Part shown: one piece after another, positions 1-8,871 of the stretch | How the letters are laid out: each line of letters opens with the position of its first letter | Position numbering within the stretch: position 1 is the first letter of the stretch | Source: DATEVL01 sp035281845 | GTDB lineage: Bacteria > Chloroflexota > Anaerolineae > Anaerolineales > E44-bin32 | Assembly: GCA_035281845.1 (NCBI GenBank) | Contig: DATEVL010000038.1 | Location: forward strand, 23,676 to 87,675 | DNA: 64,000 bases | Reading direction: 5' to 3' | Notes under the pieces: generated by a model | Databases searched by the model: none | The model's input: the letters and a program-made list of their open reading frames with translations, nothing else | What the model was told of the DNA's origin: nothing | Translations under genes and position numbers: made by a program

Positions 1-187
1 GTGGTTCTGCGAGTGCAGGGTAGGGAAGGCCGAAGATCTTGCTGCGCGGCCGCCCGGTTACTTGATGGAGGACTCGGCGGCCGTGCAGAGAGAGGGTAAG
101 GCACCGAGGAAGGAATGGGCAACCTTTCCTGCTGCTGGCCGCGGATGATCCCGAGGCGTCGGCTTAGTCCTGTATCGATCCGCTTTC

Positions 188-217
188 TTGACGCTGCGAC
201 TCTCGGCGTGGTAGACT
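188..217 (+). promoter_or_regulatory. Promoter of tRNA-Asp
   Basis: TTGACG (188-193) and TAGACT (212-217) are separated by 18 bases, a good sigma-70 type match. The predicted start point is about 5 bases before the mature tRNA 5' end. Confidence 0.6.
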
Positions 218-228
218 TCTCGGCGTTG

Positions 229-302
229 GGGGGTGTGGTGTAGCGGCCCAACACGCTGCCCTGTCAAGGCAGAGACCGCGGGTTCGAATCCCGTCATCCC
301 CG
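229..302 (+). tRNA. tRNA-Asp(GTC)
   Basis: A complete cloverleaf can be drawn. The acceptor stem pairs 229-235 with 295-301. The D arm begins at 238. The anticodon stem CTGCC/GGCAG encloses the loop CTGTCAA, giving anticodon GTC (Asp). The T loop is TTCGAAT and the discriminator base is G (302), as expected for tRNA-Asp. The CCA end is not encoded (CTG follows), so it must be added after transcription. Confidence 0.96.
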
Positions 303-305
303 CTG

Positions 306-336
306 AACCGCCTGGCCAACCCAGGCGGTTGATGTT
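306..336 (+). terminator. Intrinsic terminator of tRNA-Asp
   Basis: A perfect 10-bp stem (306-315 with 321-330) with a 5-base loop starts 4 bases after the tRNA and is followed by a short T-containing tail (GATGTTT). Confidence 0.7.
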
Positions 337-380
337 TCACCCGAGGCCTCGGCAGCAACCAGCTCACGCGGGTCGGTCGC

Positions 381-410
381 TTGACACGGAGAAAACCGAC
401 GTGGTAATCT
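381..410 (+). promoter_or_regulatory. Promoter of dprA operon
   Basis: TTGACA at 381-386 and TAATCT at 405-410 with an 18-base spacer lie 44 bases upstream of the dprA start. This is one of the few perfect -35 boxes in the window. Confidence 0.6.
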
Positions 411-453
411 GTGCCGTCCTGCCGGCTGAGTCGACACGCTTCATGATGATGAG

Positions 454-1572
454 ATGATCGGGTCCCAGCGCAAATACTGGATCGGTTTCAGCCGCGCCGC
501 AGGTATCGGCGCGGTTCGCCTGCGTGCACTGCTCGATCATTTTGGGGATATCGAAGCCGCCTGGTTCGCCGAGGAGCCGGTGTTGCGCCAGACCGGAATC
601 GGCCCGCATGCCGTCGGCGGATTGCTCGAGGCCCGCCGCAGCTTGGACCTGGACGGCGAGGTCGATCGTCTGGATCATGCCGGTTTCGATTTCCTGACGT
701 GGGACGATGAGACCTTCCCGCCACCTCTGCTGGAGATCGCCTCTCCGCCGATCGTGCTCTATCGGTGGGGTGCGCTTCGGCCGGACGATCGATATGCGGT
801 GGCCCTGGTGGGCACGCGTCGGCCGACGGCCTACGGCCAGGCTGTCGCCCGCGATGTGGCGACGGCGCTGGCGGTCCACGGCGTCACCGTGATCTCGGGC
901 CTGGCGCGCGGCGTGGATTCCATCGCGCACCGGGCTGCGTTGGACGCCGGCGGTCGGACGCTGGCCGTCCTCGGATCCGGTCTCGACGAGATCTATCCAC
1001 CCGAGCACCGATCGCTGGCTCAGGAGATCGCCGGGCAAGGAGCTCTCCTGACCGAGTATCCACTCGGTGTCCGCCCGGAGGCGGGGAACTTCCCCGTGCG
1101 GAATCGGATCGTAGCGGGCCTGGCGCGGGCGGTGGTCGTGGTGGAGGCGGGTGAGGCGAGCGGCGCTCTGATCACGGCCGATTTTGCCGCCGACCAGGGA
1201 CGCGACGTCTTCGCGGTTCCTGGCAGCATTTACAGCCGTGCCAGCCGAGGGACGAACCGTCTCTTGCTAACGGGTGCTACGCCGCTGACGTCCCCCGAAG
1301 ACGTGCTTGAAGCCCTGCGGGTTCCGACCGCCCTCCCGTTGGAAGAGGAGAACCTAGTCTGGACGGGCGGCGAGCTGGAGATGCTGCTCGCCGGACTGCT
1401 GTCGGACGATCCGATCCACGCCGACGATCTCGTCGCGCGAACTCGGCGAACCCCTTCGGAAGTGATGGCCGCCCTGGCCATGCTCGAGCTGCAAGGCCGG
1501 GCCGTCCAGGTGGGCGGAATGAATTACGTCAGCGTGCGGCGGCCGCGTCGGGTTGCCGAGGTCGGCGCGTGA
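454..1572 (+). CDS. dprA: DNA-processing protein DprA
   Basis: DprA (Smf) loads RecA onto incoming single-stranded DNA during natural transformation and acts in the cytoplasm. The 372-residue protein has the usual order: an N-terminal helical (SAM-like) region, a Rossmann-like core with VGTRRPTAYG, GLARGVDSIAHRAAL, VLGSGLDEIYPPEH and PVRNRIVAGLA, and a C-terminal winged-helix (DML1-like) segment from about residue 300. The ATG at 454 follows the promoter at 381-410. The stop overlaps the GTG start of the next gene, so the two are translationally coupled. DprA alone does not prove competence, since many non-transformable bacteria keep it. Confidence 0.95.
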   Translation: MIGSQRKYWIGFSRAAGIGAVRLRALLDHFGDIEAAWFAEEPVLRQTGIGPHAVGGLLEARRSLDLDGEVDRLDHAGFDFLTWDDETFPPPLLEIASPPIVLYRWGALRPDDRYAVALVGTRRPTAYGQAVARDVATALAVHGVTVISGLARGVDSIAHRAALDAGGRTLAVLGSGLDEIYPPEHRSLAQEIAGQGALLTEYPLGVRPEAGNFPVRNRIVAGLARAVVVVEAGEASGALITADFAADQGRDVFAVPGSIYSRASRGTNRLLLTGATPLTSPEDVLEALRVPTALPLEEENLVWTGGELEMLLAGLLSDDPIHADDLVARTRRTPSEVMAALAMLELQGRAVQVGGMNYVSVRRPRRVAEVGA

Positions 1573-2666
1573 GCCACTTGGTCGCGGTCATCCTGGCTGG
1601 GGGTGGAGGGACACGCCTGTGGCCGGTCTCGCGGCGCAGCCACCCCAAGCAAGTCCTCCGGATTTCCGGCGACCGATCTCTGTTCACCGAGTCGATCGAC
1701 CGGCTGACGCCATGGCTTCCCCTTCCGCAGATTCTGGTGGCCGCCTCCGGTGACCTGGTGGAGGCACTGCAACTCGAGGTCCCCGACCTCGGCCGCGAGA
1801 ATTTCGTTCTCGAGCCGCAGCCCAAAGGGACGGCGGCGGTCCTTGGGCTGGCGGCGGTCATCCTGCGGCAGCAGGATCCTGAAGCGGTGATGGCCGTGTT
1901 GACATCGGATCACGCGATACAACATCCAGATCGCCTGCGATCCTTACTATTGGCTGGCTCCGAGTTGGCTTTGTCGGGAAGGTTGGTCACCCTGGGAATC
2001 CCGCCGGAGGCGCCCGACACGGGCTATGGTTACATCCGACGCGGGGAATCCCTGGGCGTTGTCCTCGGCGAGAAGGTCTATGCCGCGCTCCAGTTCAAAG
2101 AGAAACCCGACGCCGCCACGGCCCGTGAATACGTCGACAGCGGGGAGTATTACTGGAACTCCGGGATGTTCCTGTGGAGACCGGAGAGGCTGCTGGACGA
2201 GATCGAACACTGGATGCCCGACCTTCACCGCGCTCTAAGCGATTTCGCCGCGCGGAAGAGCACCGCCGCCGACGAGGCGCTGACCAACGCGTGGCGGGCT
2301 CTTGCGCCACAGACGATCGACTACGGAATCATGGAGCACGCCTCCGACGTCGCCGTGCTGGATGCCGCAGGTTTGGGTTGGTCCGACATCGGAAGTTGGG
2401 ATCGTGTCTACCAATTGCTTTCCAAGGACGCCTCCGGGAACGCCGCCTACGGCGGCCAAGCGGTGGTCCGGGAATCCTCGGGGAACCTGATTGTGGGAGA
2501 CGCACAGGGCGGCGCCGCCCGGCTGTTTGTGCTACAAGGGGTGCGAGATCTCGTCTTGATCGATACGGGAGACGTCTTGCTGGTCTGCCGGCGAGATCAA
2601 TCGGGTCTGGTGCGGGAGATCGTGGAGCAGCTCGACCGGAGCGGGTTGGAAAGATTCCTGGCATAG
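1569..2666 (+). CDS. manC: Mannose-1-phosphate guanylyltransferase
   Basis: The enzyme makes GDP-mannose from mannose-1-phosphate and GTP for glycan or compatible-solute synthesis. The nucleotidyltransferase signature LAGGGGTRLWPVSR followed by HPKQ is at residues 9-29. Further family motifs are FVLEPQPKGTA, the SDH motif in LTSDHAI, EKPD, and the N-S-G-M-F segment YYWNSGMFLW. At 365 residues it is the monofunctional form without the C-terminal cupin isomerase domain. It starts with GTG overlapping the dprA stop by 4 bases, and topA follows 9 bases downstream, so dprA-manC-topA look co-transcribed. Confidence 0.93.
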   Translation: MSHLVAVILAGGGGTRLWPVSRRSHPKQVLRISGDRSLFTESIDRLTPWLPLPQILVAASGDLVEALQLEVPDLGRENFVLEPQPKGTAAVLGLAAVILRQQDPEAVMAVLTSDHAIQHPDRLRSLLLAGSELALSGRLVTLGIPPEAPDTGYGYIRRGESLGVVLGEKVYAALQFKEKPDAATAREYVDSGEYYWNSGMFLWRPERLLDEIEHWMPDLHRALSDFAARKSTAADEALTNAWRALAPQTIDYGIMEHASDVAVLDAAGLGWSDIGSWDRVYQLLSKDASGNAAYGGQAVVRESSGNLIVGDAQGGAARLFVLQGVRDLVLIDTGDVLLVCRRDQSGLVREIVEQLDRSGLERFLA

Positions 2667-2675
2667 GAGCGCGGA

Positions 2676-5018
2676 TTGGAAGCGTATTGTGTGAAGTGCA
2701 AACAGAAGCGGCCCCTGGCAGAGGCTCAGCCGATCTTCACCAAATCGGGAACGCCGGCGACGGCGGGCAAGTGTCCGGTTTGCGGGACGCGGATGGTGCG
2801 CATGGGTCGGACCCCGGCTCACGAAGGGCTGGAGGCTCCCCCGCGCGACCCACAGACTAAATCCCGGGCGACGAAGGCGAGCCGGGCGAGGGGACGCCTG
2901 GTCATCGTCGAATCGCCGGCCAAGGCGAGAACCGTTGGCCGATTCTTGGGGAAGGGATACCGAGTGATGGCCTCGGTCGGCCACGTGCGCGACCTGCTCA
3001 AGTCGCGCCTCTCGGTGGACGTCGACAACGGCTTCGAGCCGGAATATCGCGTTCCGAAGGAGAAGCGCGAGGTGGTCCGCACCTTGAAAGCGGAGGCGGC
3101 CCGCTCGCACGAGGTGTACCTGGCGACGGATCCGGATCGCGAGGGCGAGGCCATCGCCTGGCACCTGCTGGAAGCCGCCGCGATCACGCCGGAACAGGCG
3201 CGGCGCGTCGTCTTCCACGAGATCACCCAGCCGGCCGTCGAAGAGGCCTTCCGCCATCCGCGCACCATCGACATGCATCTGGTCGATGCCCAACAAGCCC
3301 GCCGTATCCTGGACCGATTGGTCGGGTACAGCCTCAGCCCGCTGCTGTGGGCGAAAGTGCGCAGCCGGCTCTCGGCCGGCCGGGTTCAGTCGGCGGCGCT
3401 GCGGATGATCGTCGACCGCGAGCGCGAGATCGAGTCGTTTGTCCCGCGAGAGTATTGGACGATCGATGCGGAATTCCTCGCCCCTGAGAAGCCGCCGGCT
3501 TTCCGCGCTCGGTTGATGCGCATAGACGATCAGCCGCCGGAGTTGGCCGCTCGCGATCAGGTCGACCCTGTCGTCCAGGACCTGAAGGCCGCCGCGTATC
3601 GGGTGAGCAGTGCCAAGCGAGGTTCTCGCGTTCGCCGCCCCTCGGCACCCTTCACCACCAGCACGCTACAGCAGGAGGCCGCCCGACGTCTGGGATTCGT
3701 CGCCCGCCGAACGATGGCCGTCGCCCAGCAGCTCTACGAGGGTTTCGAGCTGGGAGAAGAGGCGGCCGTCGGACTGATTACCTATATGCGGACCGACTCG
3801 ACCCAGGCGTCCGAGCAGGCGCAGCAGGAGGCGCGGCGATACGTGCGGGAACGATTCGGCGCGGACTATGTCCCCGCCGAGCCCCCGGTCTACCGGACGC
3901 GTGCCCGCGGCGCGCAGGAGGCGCATGAGGCGATCCGACCCACCTCGGTGTATCGGACGCCGGAACAGGTCGAAAGCTACTTGAGCGGGGAACAGGCCCG
4001 CCTCTACCGGCTGATCTGGAACCGCTTCGTTGCCTCGCAGATGGAGGCGGCGGAATACGACACCCTGACGATCGAAGTCACCGGAGACTCATCGGCTCAT
4101 GCGTACCTGCTGCGCGTGTCTGCCTCCAGCCTACGCTTTTCCGGGTTCCTCGAAGTCTACGAAGACGTTCCGGCGGAGAACGGCGAAGCCGAGGCCGAAG
4201 ACGGGGAGACGGGCCTGGCCCAGCTTCCAGCGGTCGAGGAGGGGGACCAGGTGCGGTTGGAGGGGACCTTCCCCGAACAGCATTTCACTCAACCTCCACC
4301 GCGGTTCTCTGAGGCGAGCCTCGTCAAGGCTCTCGAAGACTACGGGATCGGCCGACCTTCGACCTACGCACCCATCCTGGGGACCTTGCAGGGTCGCGGC
4401 TACGTCCACCGCTCGAAGAAGCGTTTGATTCCGACCGAAATTGGGCTCACGGTGAGCGACATGATCGTTGAGTTCTTCCCCGAGATCGTCGATCTGGGTT
4501 TCACCGCCCGCATGGAGGAAGAGCTCGACGAAGTCGCCGAGGGCGAACGCCCCTGGGCGGAAGTCATCCGGGAGTTCTACGGCCCGTTTCGGGAACAGGT
4601 CGAGCGGGCCACCGAGCACATGCCCGAAGTCCGTACCGAGCCGGAGCTGCTCGATCGATTGTGTCCCGAGTCGGGGCATCCGCTGATCGTGCGCTACGGG
4701 CGCTACGGCAAGTTCATCGGCTGCTCCGACTTCCCAACGTGTCGGTATACCGAGCCGTGGCTCGAAAAGATCGGCGTACGCTGCCCTCTGGATGGGGGAG
4801 ACCTGGTGGAGCGACGGACGCGCCGCGGCCGGACCTTCTACGGCTGTGCCAACTATCCCGCCTGCGAATTCACTTCCTGGAAGAGACCTCTGCCCCAACC
4901 CTGTCCGGTCTGCAGCGGGACCCTGGTCGTCGATAATCGCACCCACGCCGTCTGCCTGAAGTGCGAGCGGCGCTTCGAGCTGACTTCCCTGCCTGCGCTT
5001 GAGAGCGAGGCGGCATAA
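2676..5018 (+). CDS. topA: DNA topoisomerase I with N-terminal zinc ribbon
   Basis: Type IA topoisomerase that relaxes negative supercoils through a tyrosine-DNA intermediate. A TTG start at 2676 has a well-placed AGGAG (2665-2669). Residues 1-50 form a four-cysteine ribbon (CVKC ... CPVC) that resembles DUF5679 and is not part of classical TopA. The Toprim domain begins near residue 74 (VIVESPAKARTVGRFLG; DPDREGEAIAWHL). The active-site tyrosine is Y370 in GLITYMRTDST. Family motifs FTTSTLQQEA, HEAIRPT and YGIGRPSTYAPI are present. The C terminus has three zinc-ribbon-like repeats, some with full CxxC pairs (CPLDGG; CPVCSG; CLKCERR). All catalytic elements are intact. Confidence 0.96.
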   Translation: MEAYCVKCKQKRPLAEAQPIFTKSGTPATAGKCPVCGTRMVRMGRTPAHEGLEAPPRDPQTKSRATKASRARGRLVIVESPAKARTVGRFLGKGYRVMASVGHVRDLLKSRLSVDVDNGFEPEYRVPKEKREVVRTLKAEAARSHEVYLATDPDREGEAIAWHLLEAAAITPEQARRVVFHEITQPAVEEAFRHPRTIDMHLVDAQQARRILDRLVGYSLSPLLWAKVRSRLSAGRVQSAALRMIVDREREIESFVPREYWTIDAEFLAPEKPPAFRARLMRIDDQPPELAARDQVDPVVQDLKAAAYRVSSAKRGSRVRRPSAPFTTSTLQQEAARRLGFVARRTMAVAQQLYEGFELGEEAAVGLITYMRTDSTQASEQAQQEARRYVRERFGADYVPAEPPVYRTRARGAQEAHEAIRPTSVYRTPEQVESYLSGEQARLYRLIWNRFVASQMEAAEYDTLTIEVTGDSSAHAYLLRVSASSLRFSGFLEVYEDVPAENGEAEAEDGETGLAQLPAVEEGDQVRLEGTFPEQHFTQPPPRFSEASLVKALEDYGIGRPSTYAPILGTLQGRGYVHRSKKRLIPTEIGLTVSDMIVEFFPEIVDLGFTARMEEELDEVAEGERPWAEVIREFYGPFREQVERATEHMPEVRTEPELLDRLCPESGHPLIVRYGRYGKFIGCSDFPTCRYTEPWLEKIGVRCPLDGGDLVERRTRRGRTFYGCANYPACEFTSWKRPLPQPCPVCSGTLVVDNRTHAVCLKCERRFELTSLPALESEAA

Positions 5019-5098
5019 GGCTTGCAACGGACGTTTGCGGCCGGAGCCGTAAACATCTAGAATTCGCCGCTGGCCAGACGCAGGAGGCGGTTTAGTCC

Positions 5099-6124
5099 AT
5101 GACGGTCCGCATCGGTTCTATCGTCATAGGGGGTACGGCGCTGGTGGCCGTGGCCGCAGTCTTGGGCCTCGCCCTGGGGTTGCTCTACGCCTGGGTAATC
5201 AACCCGGTACAGTGGACGGATGCCACGCCGGATCTCCTGCGGGCAGACTACCAGACCGATTACTTGAAGGCAGCCATCGACTCGTATTCCGTCAACCGCG
5301 ATGTCGATCTGGCGGTGTCCCGGTATCAGTCGCTCGGCGCGGCCGGGCCCACTACGCTGGCCGCGATCCAGGCTGATCCGGGCGAGGTCAGCCCGGCGGC
5401 GGTCGAGGAATTCGCCGCAACGGTGACGCTGTACCCCACGACGCCCGGGGCGACGCCCTCCGCCACGGCGGCTCCGCCGACAACTTCGATCACTCAATAC
5501 CTGCTTCCTGTGTGCGGCGTCACCCTTGTGCTCGGCCTGTTGCTGGGCGGGGTGCTCTTGATCCGTAGTCGCAGCGGACGCCGCGCGCCGCGGGAGGCGG
5601 AAAGATACGGCCTGCCGGAGCCTGGCGAAGACCGGGTGCCCTACGAAGTGTCGTCTCCGCCGTCCCGCCCGGCGGGCCTGGATCGCCCACCGCTGGCCAC
5701 CTTCCGCACGACCTACACGCTCGGGGATGATCTGTACGATGACTCCTTCAGCATCGAGAGCGCCACCGGCGATTTCCTCGGCGAGTGCGGAGTCGGAATC
5801 GGGGATCTCATCGGCGTCGGCGAACCGAAGAAAGTCTCGGCCTTCGAAGTCTGGCTCTTCGACAAGAACGACATTCAGACGGTGACCAAGGTGCTGATGA
5901 GTCGCTACTCCCATCAGGACGACGCCAGCCGCAATCGCATGGCAGCCAAGGGCGACCCCATCCTGGCCGAGCCCGGCGCGGTGGTCACCTTGGAGACGGC
6001 CTCCTTGATGGTGGAAGCCCGCATCGTGGATCTGACCTACGGCGGAGGCGCCTTGCCCGCGGACAGTTTCTTCGAGCGGATCACGATCGAATTGCGCGCG
6101 GCGTCGAAGCTGGGGGTGGATTGA
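5099..6124 (+). CDS. Two-helix membrane protein, unknown function
   Basis: I do not recognise a named family. The 341-residue protein has an N-terminal membrane segment (residues 7-34), an extracytoplasmic stretch of about 100 residues that ends in a Thr/Pro/Ala-rich linker, and a second membrane segment (about 134-155) followed by an Arg-rich stop-transfer. The C-terminal part (from about 200) looks like a compact beta-rich cytoplasmic domain with no catalytic motif that I can see. The ATG at 5099 is preceded by GGAGG about 10 bases upstream (CAGGAGGCGG). It is monocistronic and convergent with greA. A weak -10-like TAGAAT lies at about 5056. Confidence 0.75.
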   Translation: MTVRIGSIVIGGTALVAVAAVLGLALGLLYAWVINPVQWTDATPDLLRADYQTDYLKAAIDSYSVNRDVDLAVSRYQSLGAAGPTTLAAIQADPGEVSPAAVEEFAATVTLYPTTPGATPSATAAPPTTSITQYLLPVCGVTLVLGLLLGGVLLIRSRSGRRAPREAERYGLPEPGEDRVPYEVSSPPSRPAGLDRPPLATFRTTYTLGDDLYDDSFSIESATGDFLGECGVGIGDLIGVGEPKKVSAFEVWLFDKNDIQTVTKVLMSRYSHQDDASRNRMAAKGDPILAEPGAVVTLETASLMVEARIVDLTYGGGALPADSFFERITIELRAASKLGVD

Positions 6125-6129
6125 AAACC

Positions 6130-6190
6130 CACACCCCCACACCCCTCCTCCCGACCTTTCGGGTCGGGAGAGGGGGCATGGGGGTGAGGG
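6130..6190. repeat. CCCTCACCC-type palindrome, copy 1; likely bidirectional terminator
   Basis: A long GC-rich inverted repeat has a core stem 6148-6156/6162-6170 with a TTTCG loop, and outer arms of C-rich and G-rich sequence. It sits between the convergent ends of the unknown gene and greA. Related palindromes occur at 22787-22849 and 44349-44402. Confidence 0.75.
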
Positions 6191-6194
6191 AGTA

Positions 6195-6674
6195 CTAGCT
6201 CCCTCGCGGCCGAATCTCCAGGACGCGAAAGTGCAGGGCGCCGCCCGGCGTCTGGGCCACGGCCGTCTCTCCGACTCGTTTCCCCATCAGCGCCCGCCCA
6301 ATCGGCGATTCGTGCGAGATCTTTCCGTTGCGCGGGTCGGCTTCCTTAAGCCCGACGAGCTGAAAGGTCTCCGGCTCGCGGCCGTCTTCCGAAACCACCA
6401 CCCGACACCCCAGGTCGACCCGATCGGGCGGGCCGTCGCCGTCGACGATGACGGCTTCCCGCAGGATCGTTTCCAGCTCGAGGATGCGTCCCTCGAGGAA
6501 GGCCTGATCTTCTTTGGCCGCGATGTAATCGGCATTCTCCGAGAGGTCGCCCTGCCGGATGGCGTGGTGCAGCCGCTCCGCCAAGGCTTGCCGGCGCGGA
6601 CCGATGAGCTCCTTCAGCTCGGCGCGCAGCTTCTCGGCTCCTTCCGGCGTCAGGTAGAGTTGCTTGCCTTCCAT
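6195..6674 (-). CDS. greA: Transcription elongation factor GreA
   Basis: GreA rescues backtracked RNA polymerase by stimulating transcript cleavage. At 159 residues it is the normal length. The N-terminal coiled coil carries the acidic tip motif as GDLSENADYIAAKEDQAF (about residues 42-59). The C-terminal FKBP-like domain includes HESPIGRALMGKRVGE. It begins 13 bases after the dgt stop and is probably read from the dgt promoter; it ends at the palindrome at 6130-6190. Confidence 0.96.
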   Translation of the reverse strand: MEGKQLYLTPEGAEKLRAELKELIGPRRQALAERLHHAIRQGDLSENADYIAAKEDQAFLEGRILELETILREAVIVDGDGPPDRVDLGCRVVVSEDGREPETFQLVGLKEADPRNGKISHESPIGRALMGKRVGETAVAQTPGGALHFRVLEIRPRGS

Positions 6675-6687
6675 TCCACGTCCGTGG

Positions 6688-7866
6688 TCAGGGTTGGATT
6701 CCCGGATCGAACAGATTGGCGTGTTCCTGCAGTGCGAACCGGTCGGTCATGCCGGCGATGTAATCGCAGACCGCGCGGTAACCGTCGCCGCCCATATCCG
6801 GCGACGGCACCGTCTCCGGCAGGATTTCCGGGTTGCGAGTATACGCGTTGAAAAGGTCCTCCAGGATCGAGTCGGCCTTGACTTGCATCCGCACGACCCG
6901 GTGGTGTTGATACATGTTGCGGTACAGGAAATCTTTGAGCTGACGGTTGTGCCCGGCCATCGCTTCGGAGAAACCGGCCACGTTGTACGTCAGGCGCTGC
7001 AGGCCCTCGACCGAGTCGACCCCACTGCGCTGGATCCGCTCGGCGGTGGCCTGGAGCAGGTCGTTGACTTCCAGGCCGATCAAACGCCGGATCAGGCGGT
7101 GGCGGGCAAGCTCGTCGATGTCGAGGGTGGTCCAGCCCAGGCTGCGGGAGAGCACCGCCCACAGTTCCAAGCCTTCCAGCTGGGAGGGGGCGATGATTCC
7201 CGACCGAAGGCCGTCGTCCAGGTCATGCGCGGTGTAGGCCAGTTCGTCGGCGACGTTGGCCAACTGGGCTTCCAGCGTTCCGCGCTTTTCCGGATCATAG
7301 CCCTCGGCATCGGCAATGTCGTACTCGGTCTCATGCTTGACGATGCCTTCTCGCACTTCCCAGGTGAGATTAAGGCCGGGGAACTCGGGAAAACGGCGCT
7401 CCAGCCCGGTCACGATCCGTAACGACTGGCGGTTGTGATCGAATCCGCCGTGGTCCGTCATCAGGCGTGACAGGGCGGCTTCACCGGCGTGGCCGAAGGG
7501 CGGATGGCCGAGGTCGTGCGCCAGACAGACCGCCTCCACCAGGTCTTCATTCGCTCCGAGCGCCCGGGCGAGCGTGCGGCCGATCTGCGCCACCTCCAGT
7601 GTGTGGGTCAGGCGGGTGCGATAGTAGTCGCCCTCGTAGTTGACGAAAACCTGGGTTTTGTACTCGAGCCGGCGGAAGGCCGTCGTATGCAGGATGCGGT
7701 CGCGATCACGCTGAAAGACGGTGCGTTCGGTGGGTTCGTCTTCCGGATACGCCCGACCGCGCGAATCACGGCTCCGCTTTCCGTACGGTGCCAGCGCATG
7801 ATCTTCCAGCGCTTCCAGGCGCTGGCGCGTGTGGATCACGTCGGGGGCGGCGCTGCGAGGACTCAT
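6688..7866 (-). CDS. dgt: dGTP triphosphohydrolase-like HD-domain protein
   Basis: Deoxyguanosinetriphosphate triphosphohydrolases cut dNTPs to deoxynucleoside and triphosphate and help control dNTP pools. The 392-residue protein has the HD metal motif: RLTHTLEV, AHDLGHPPFGHAGE, and a later D in ADELAYTAHDLDD. An N-terminal Arg-rich segment (RDRDRILHTTAFRRLEYKTQV) matches the dGTPase-like class. The start at 7866 lies 24 bases after a predicted TSS. It is followed by greA in the same direction. Substrate preference cannot be judged from sequence. Confidence 0.92.
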   Translation of the reverse strand: MSPRSAAPDVIHTRQRLEALEDHALAPYGKRSRDSRGRAYPEDEPTERTVFQRDRDRILHTTAFRRLEYKTQVFVNYEGDYYRTRLTHTLEVAQIGRTLARALGANEDLVEAVCLAHDLGHPPFGHAGEAALSRLMTDHGGFDHNRQSLRIVTGLERRFPEFPGLNLTWEVREGIVKHETEYDIADAEGYDPEKRGTLEAQLANVADELAYTAHDLDDGLRSGIIAPSQLEGLELWAVLSRSLGWTTLDIDELARHRLIRRLIGLEVNDLLQATAERIQRSGVDSVEGLQRLTYNVAGFSEAMAGHNRQLKDFLYRNMYQHHRVVRMQVKADSILEDLFNAYTRNPEILPETVPSPDMGGDGYRAVCDYIAGMTDRFALQEHANLFDPGIQP

Positions 7867-7897
7867 GCGCGAAGTGGCCGTGGAGGCGATGTGATTG

Positions 7898-7927
7898 AGT
7901 CTACCGGACCGGAGGGAGGTCTGTCAA
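7898..7927 (-). promoter_or_regulatory. Promoter of dgt-greA
   Basis: On the minus strand TTGACA (7927-7922) and TAGACT (7903-7898) are spaced by 18 bases, ending about 30 bases before the dgt start. Confidence 0.6.
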
Positions 7928-8029
7928 ATATGGACACGGGCCGTTAGAAAGGATCGAGTCGCCCCAGCCCCTCGCGTTGACGCGCGCAAGCCAAAGGTCG
8001 ATAATCACCGGCTGTACGGAGGGGCCCGG

Positions 8030-8452
8030 ATGAATGCAGCCTTTCCCAGCCAGGCGTGGGTCGAAGCCCTGGTATCGGTTCTCAACGCGGATGAACGCTA
8101 CGCGCAGATCGCCAGGTACTGGGAAGGAGATCTTCTGTTCGTGGTGAAGCCGGACGGGTCCGGCGGACGATCCGAGAGCGAGCGGGCGTCCCATGTCTAT
8201 TTGGATCTATGGCACGGCAAGTGCCGGTCGGGCCGCTACGTGCCTCCGGAGGAACACGATCTTCCGAAACCTGCCTTCACATTGACCGCCGGGTTCGGTC
8301 AATTCCAACAGATCCTTCAGGGCCAGCTCGATCCCATGCAAGCCATGCTCACGCGGAGGCTGCAAGTCGCCGGCAACATGGCTTATATCCTGCGCAACGT
8401 GCCGGTCGTGCTCGACTTCGTCCGCTGCTGTCGATTGGCCGGCGTGGAGTGA
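8030..8452 (+). CDS. SCP2 sterol-transfer-like domain protein
   Basis: A 140-residue single-domain protein. The C-terminal half (LTAGFGQFQQILQGQLDP, then LQVAGNMAYILRN) matches the SCP2 sterol-carrier fold, where the G-x-L-x-P and L-x-V-x-G-N-M motifs line a hydrophobic pocket that binds lipids or acyl chains. The ATG at 8030 is chosen over upstream codons because GGAGG sits 8 bases before it and the domain begins just after. The small DUF4242-like gene follows 30 bases downstream, suggesting a two-gene unit. The ligand is unknown. Confidence 0.8.
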   Translation: MNAAFPSQAWVEALVSVLNADERYAQIARYWEGDLLFVVKPDGSGGRSESERASHVYLDLWHGKCRSGRYVPPEEHDLPKPAFTLTAGFGQFQQILQGQLDPMQAMLTRRLQVAGNMAYILRNVPVVLDFVRCCRLAGVE

Positions 8453-8482
8453 GCCCATTCCCTCCCGCTGCATGGAGGAAAG

Positions 8483-8779
8483 ATGACGCGATACCTTCTA
8501 ACTCACCAAGTCAAACGGATCTACCCGTCGCAGGACGACCTTGTCAACGACTGGAAGGGGTTGCGACGGCGCGGCACGACGGAGACTCGATGGCAGAGGA
8601 GTCTCTACTCCGCGGCAACCAAGCGACTCTATTGCGAATGGGAAGCGCCATCCCCCGAAGCGATTCGAGCCTGCTTCCTGCCAGAAGAGCTGGAGATGGC
8701 GCCGATCGAACGGGTGGAGGAGGTCGTCTTTCTGGACCCCGCCTGGCTCGACGAGAGCGGCTCAGCAGAGGCACGATGA
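8483..8779 (+). CDS. DUF4242-like small protein
   Basis: This 98-residue protein resembles the DUF4242 (SCO4226-like, nickel-binding) family: a ferredoxin-like alpha-beta barrel with a W..SLYS segment, an RLYCEWEAPSPEAIRACF core and a closing VEEVVFLDPAW strand. GGAGGAAAG precedes the ATG at 8483. It is probably co-transcribed with the SCP2-like gene. No enzymatic residues are evident, and metal binding is inferred only from the family. Confidence 0.75.
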   Translation: MTRYLLTHQVKRIYPSQDDLVNDWKGLRRRGTTETRWQRSLYSAATKRLYCEWEAPSPEAIRACFLPEELEMAPIERVEEVVFLDPAWLDESGSAEAR

Positions 8780-8871
8780 CACCCATTGGAGAAGGTGCCG
8801 CGAAGCGCTTCGAATGTTCCAGCGGGCGGGGTGGGTAGGGGCGAAGAAGACCTGCCCTCCTCGCCAGGACA

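Noticed and set aside
2174..2860. A 228-codon plus-strand frame overlapping manC and topA
   Set aside because: It is out of frame with both genes, is extremely Arg-rich, and has no family motif; a shadow frame.
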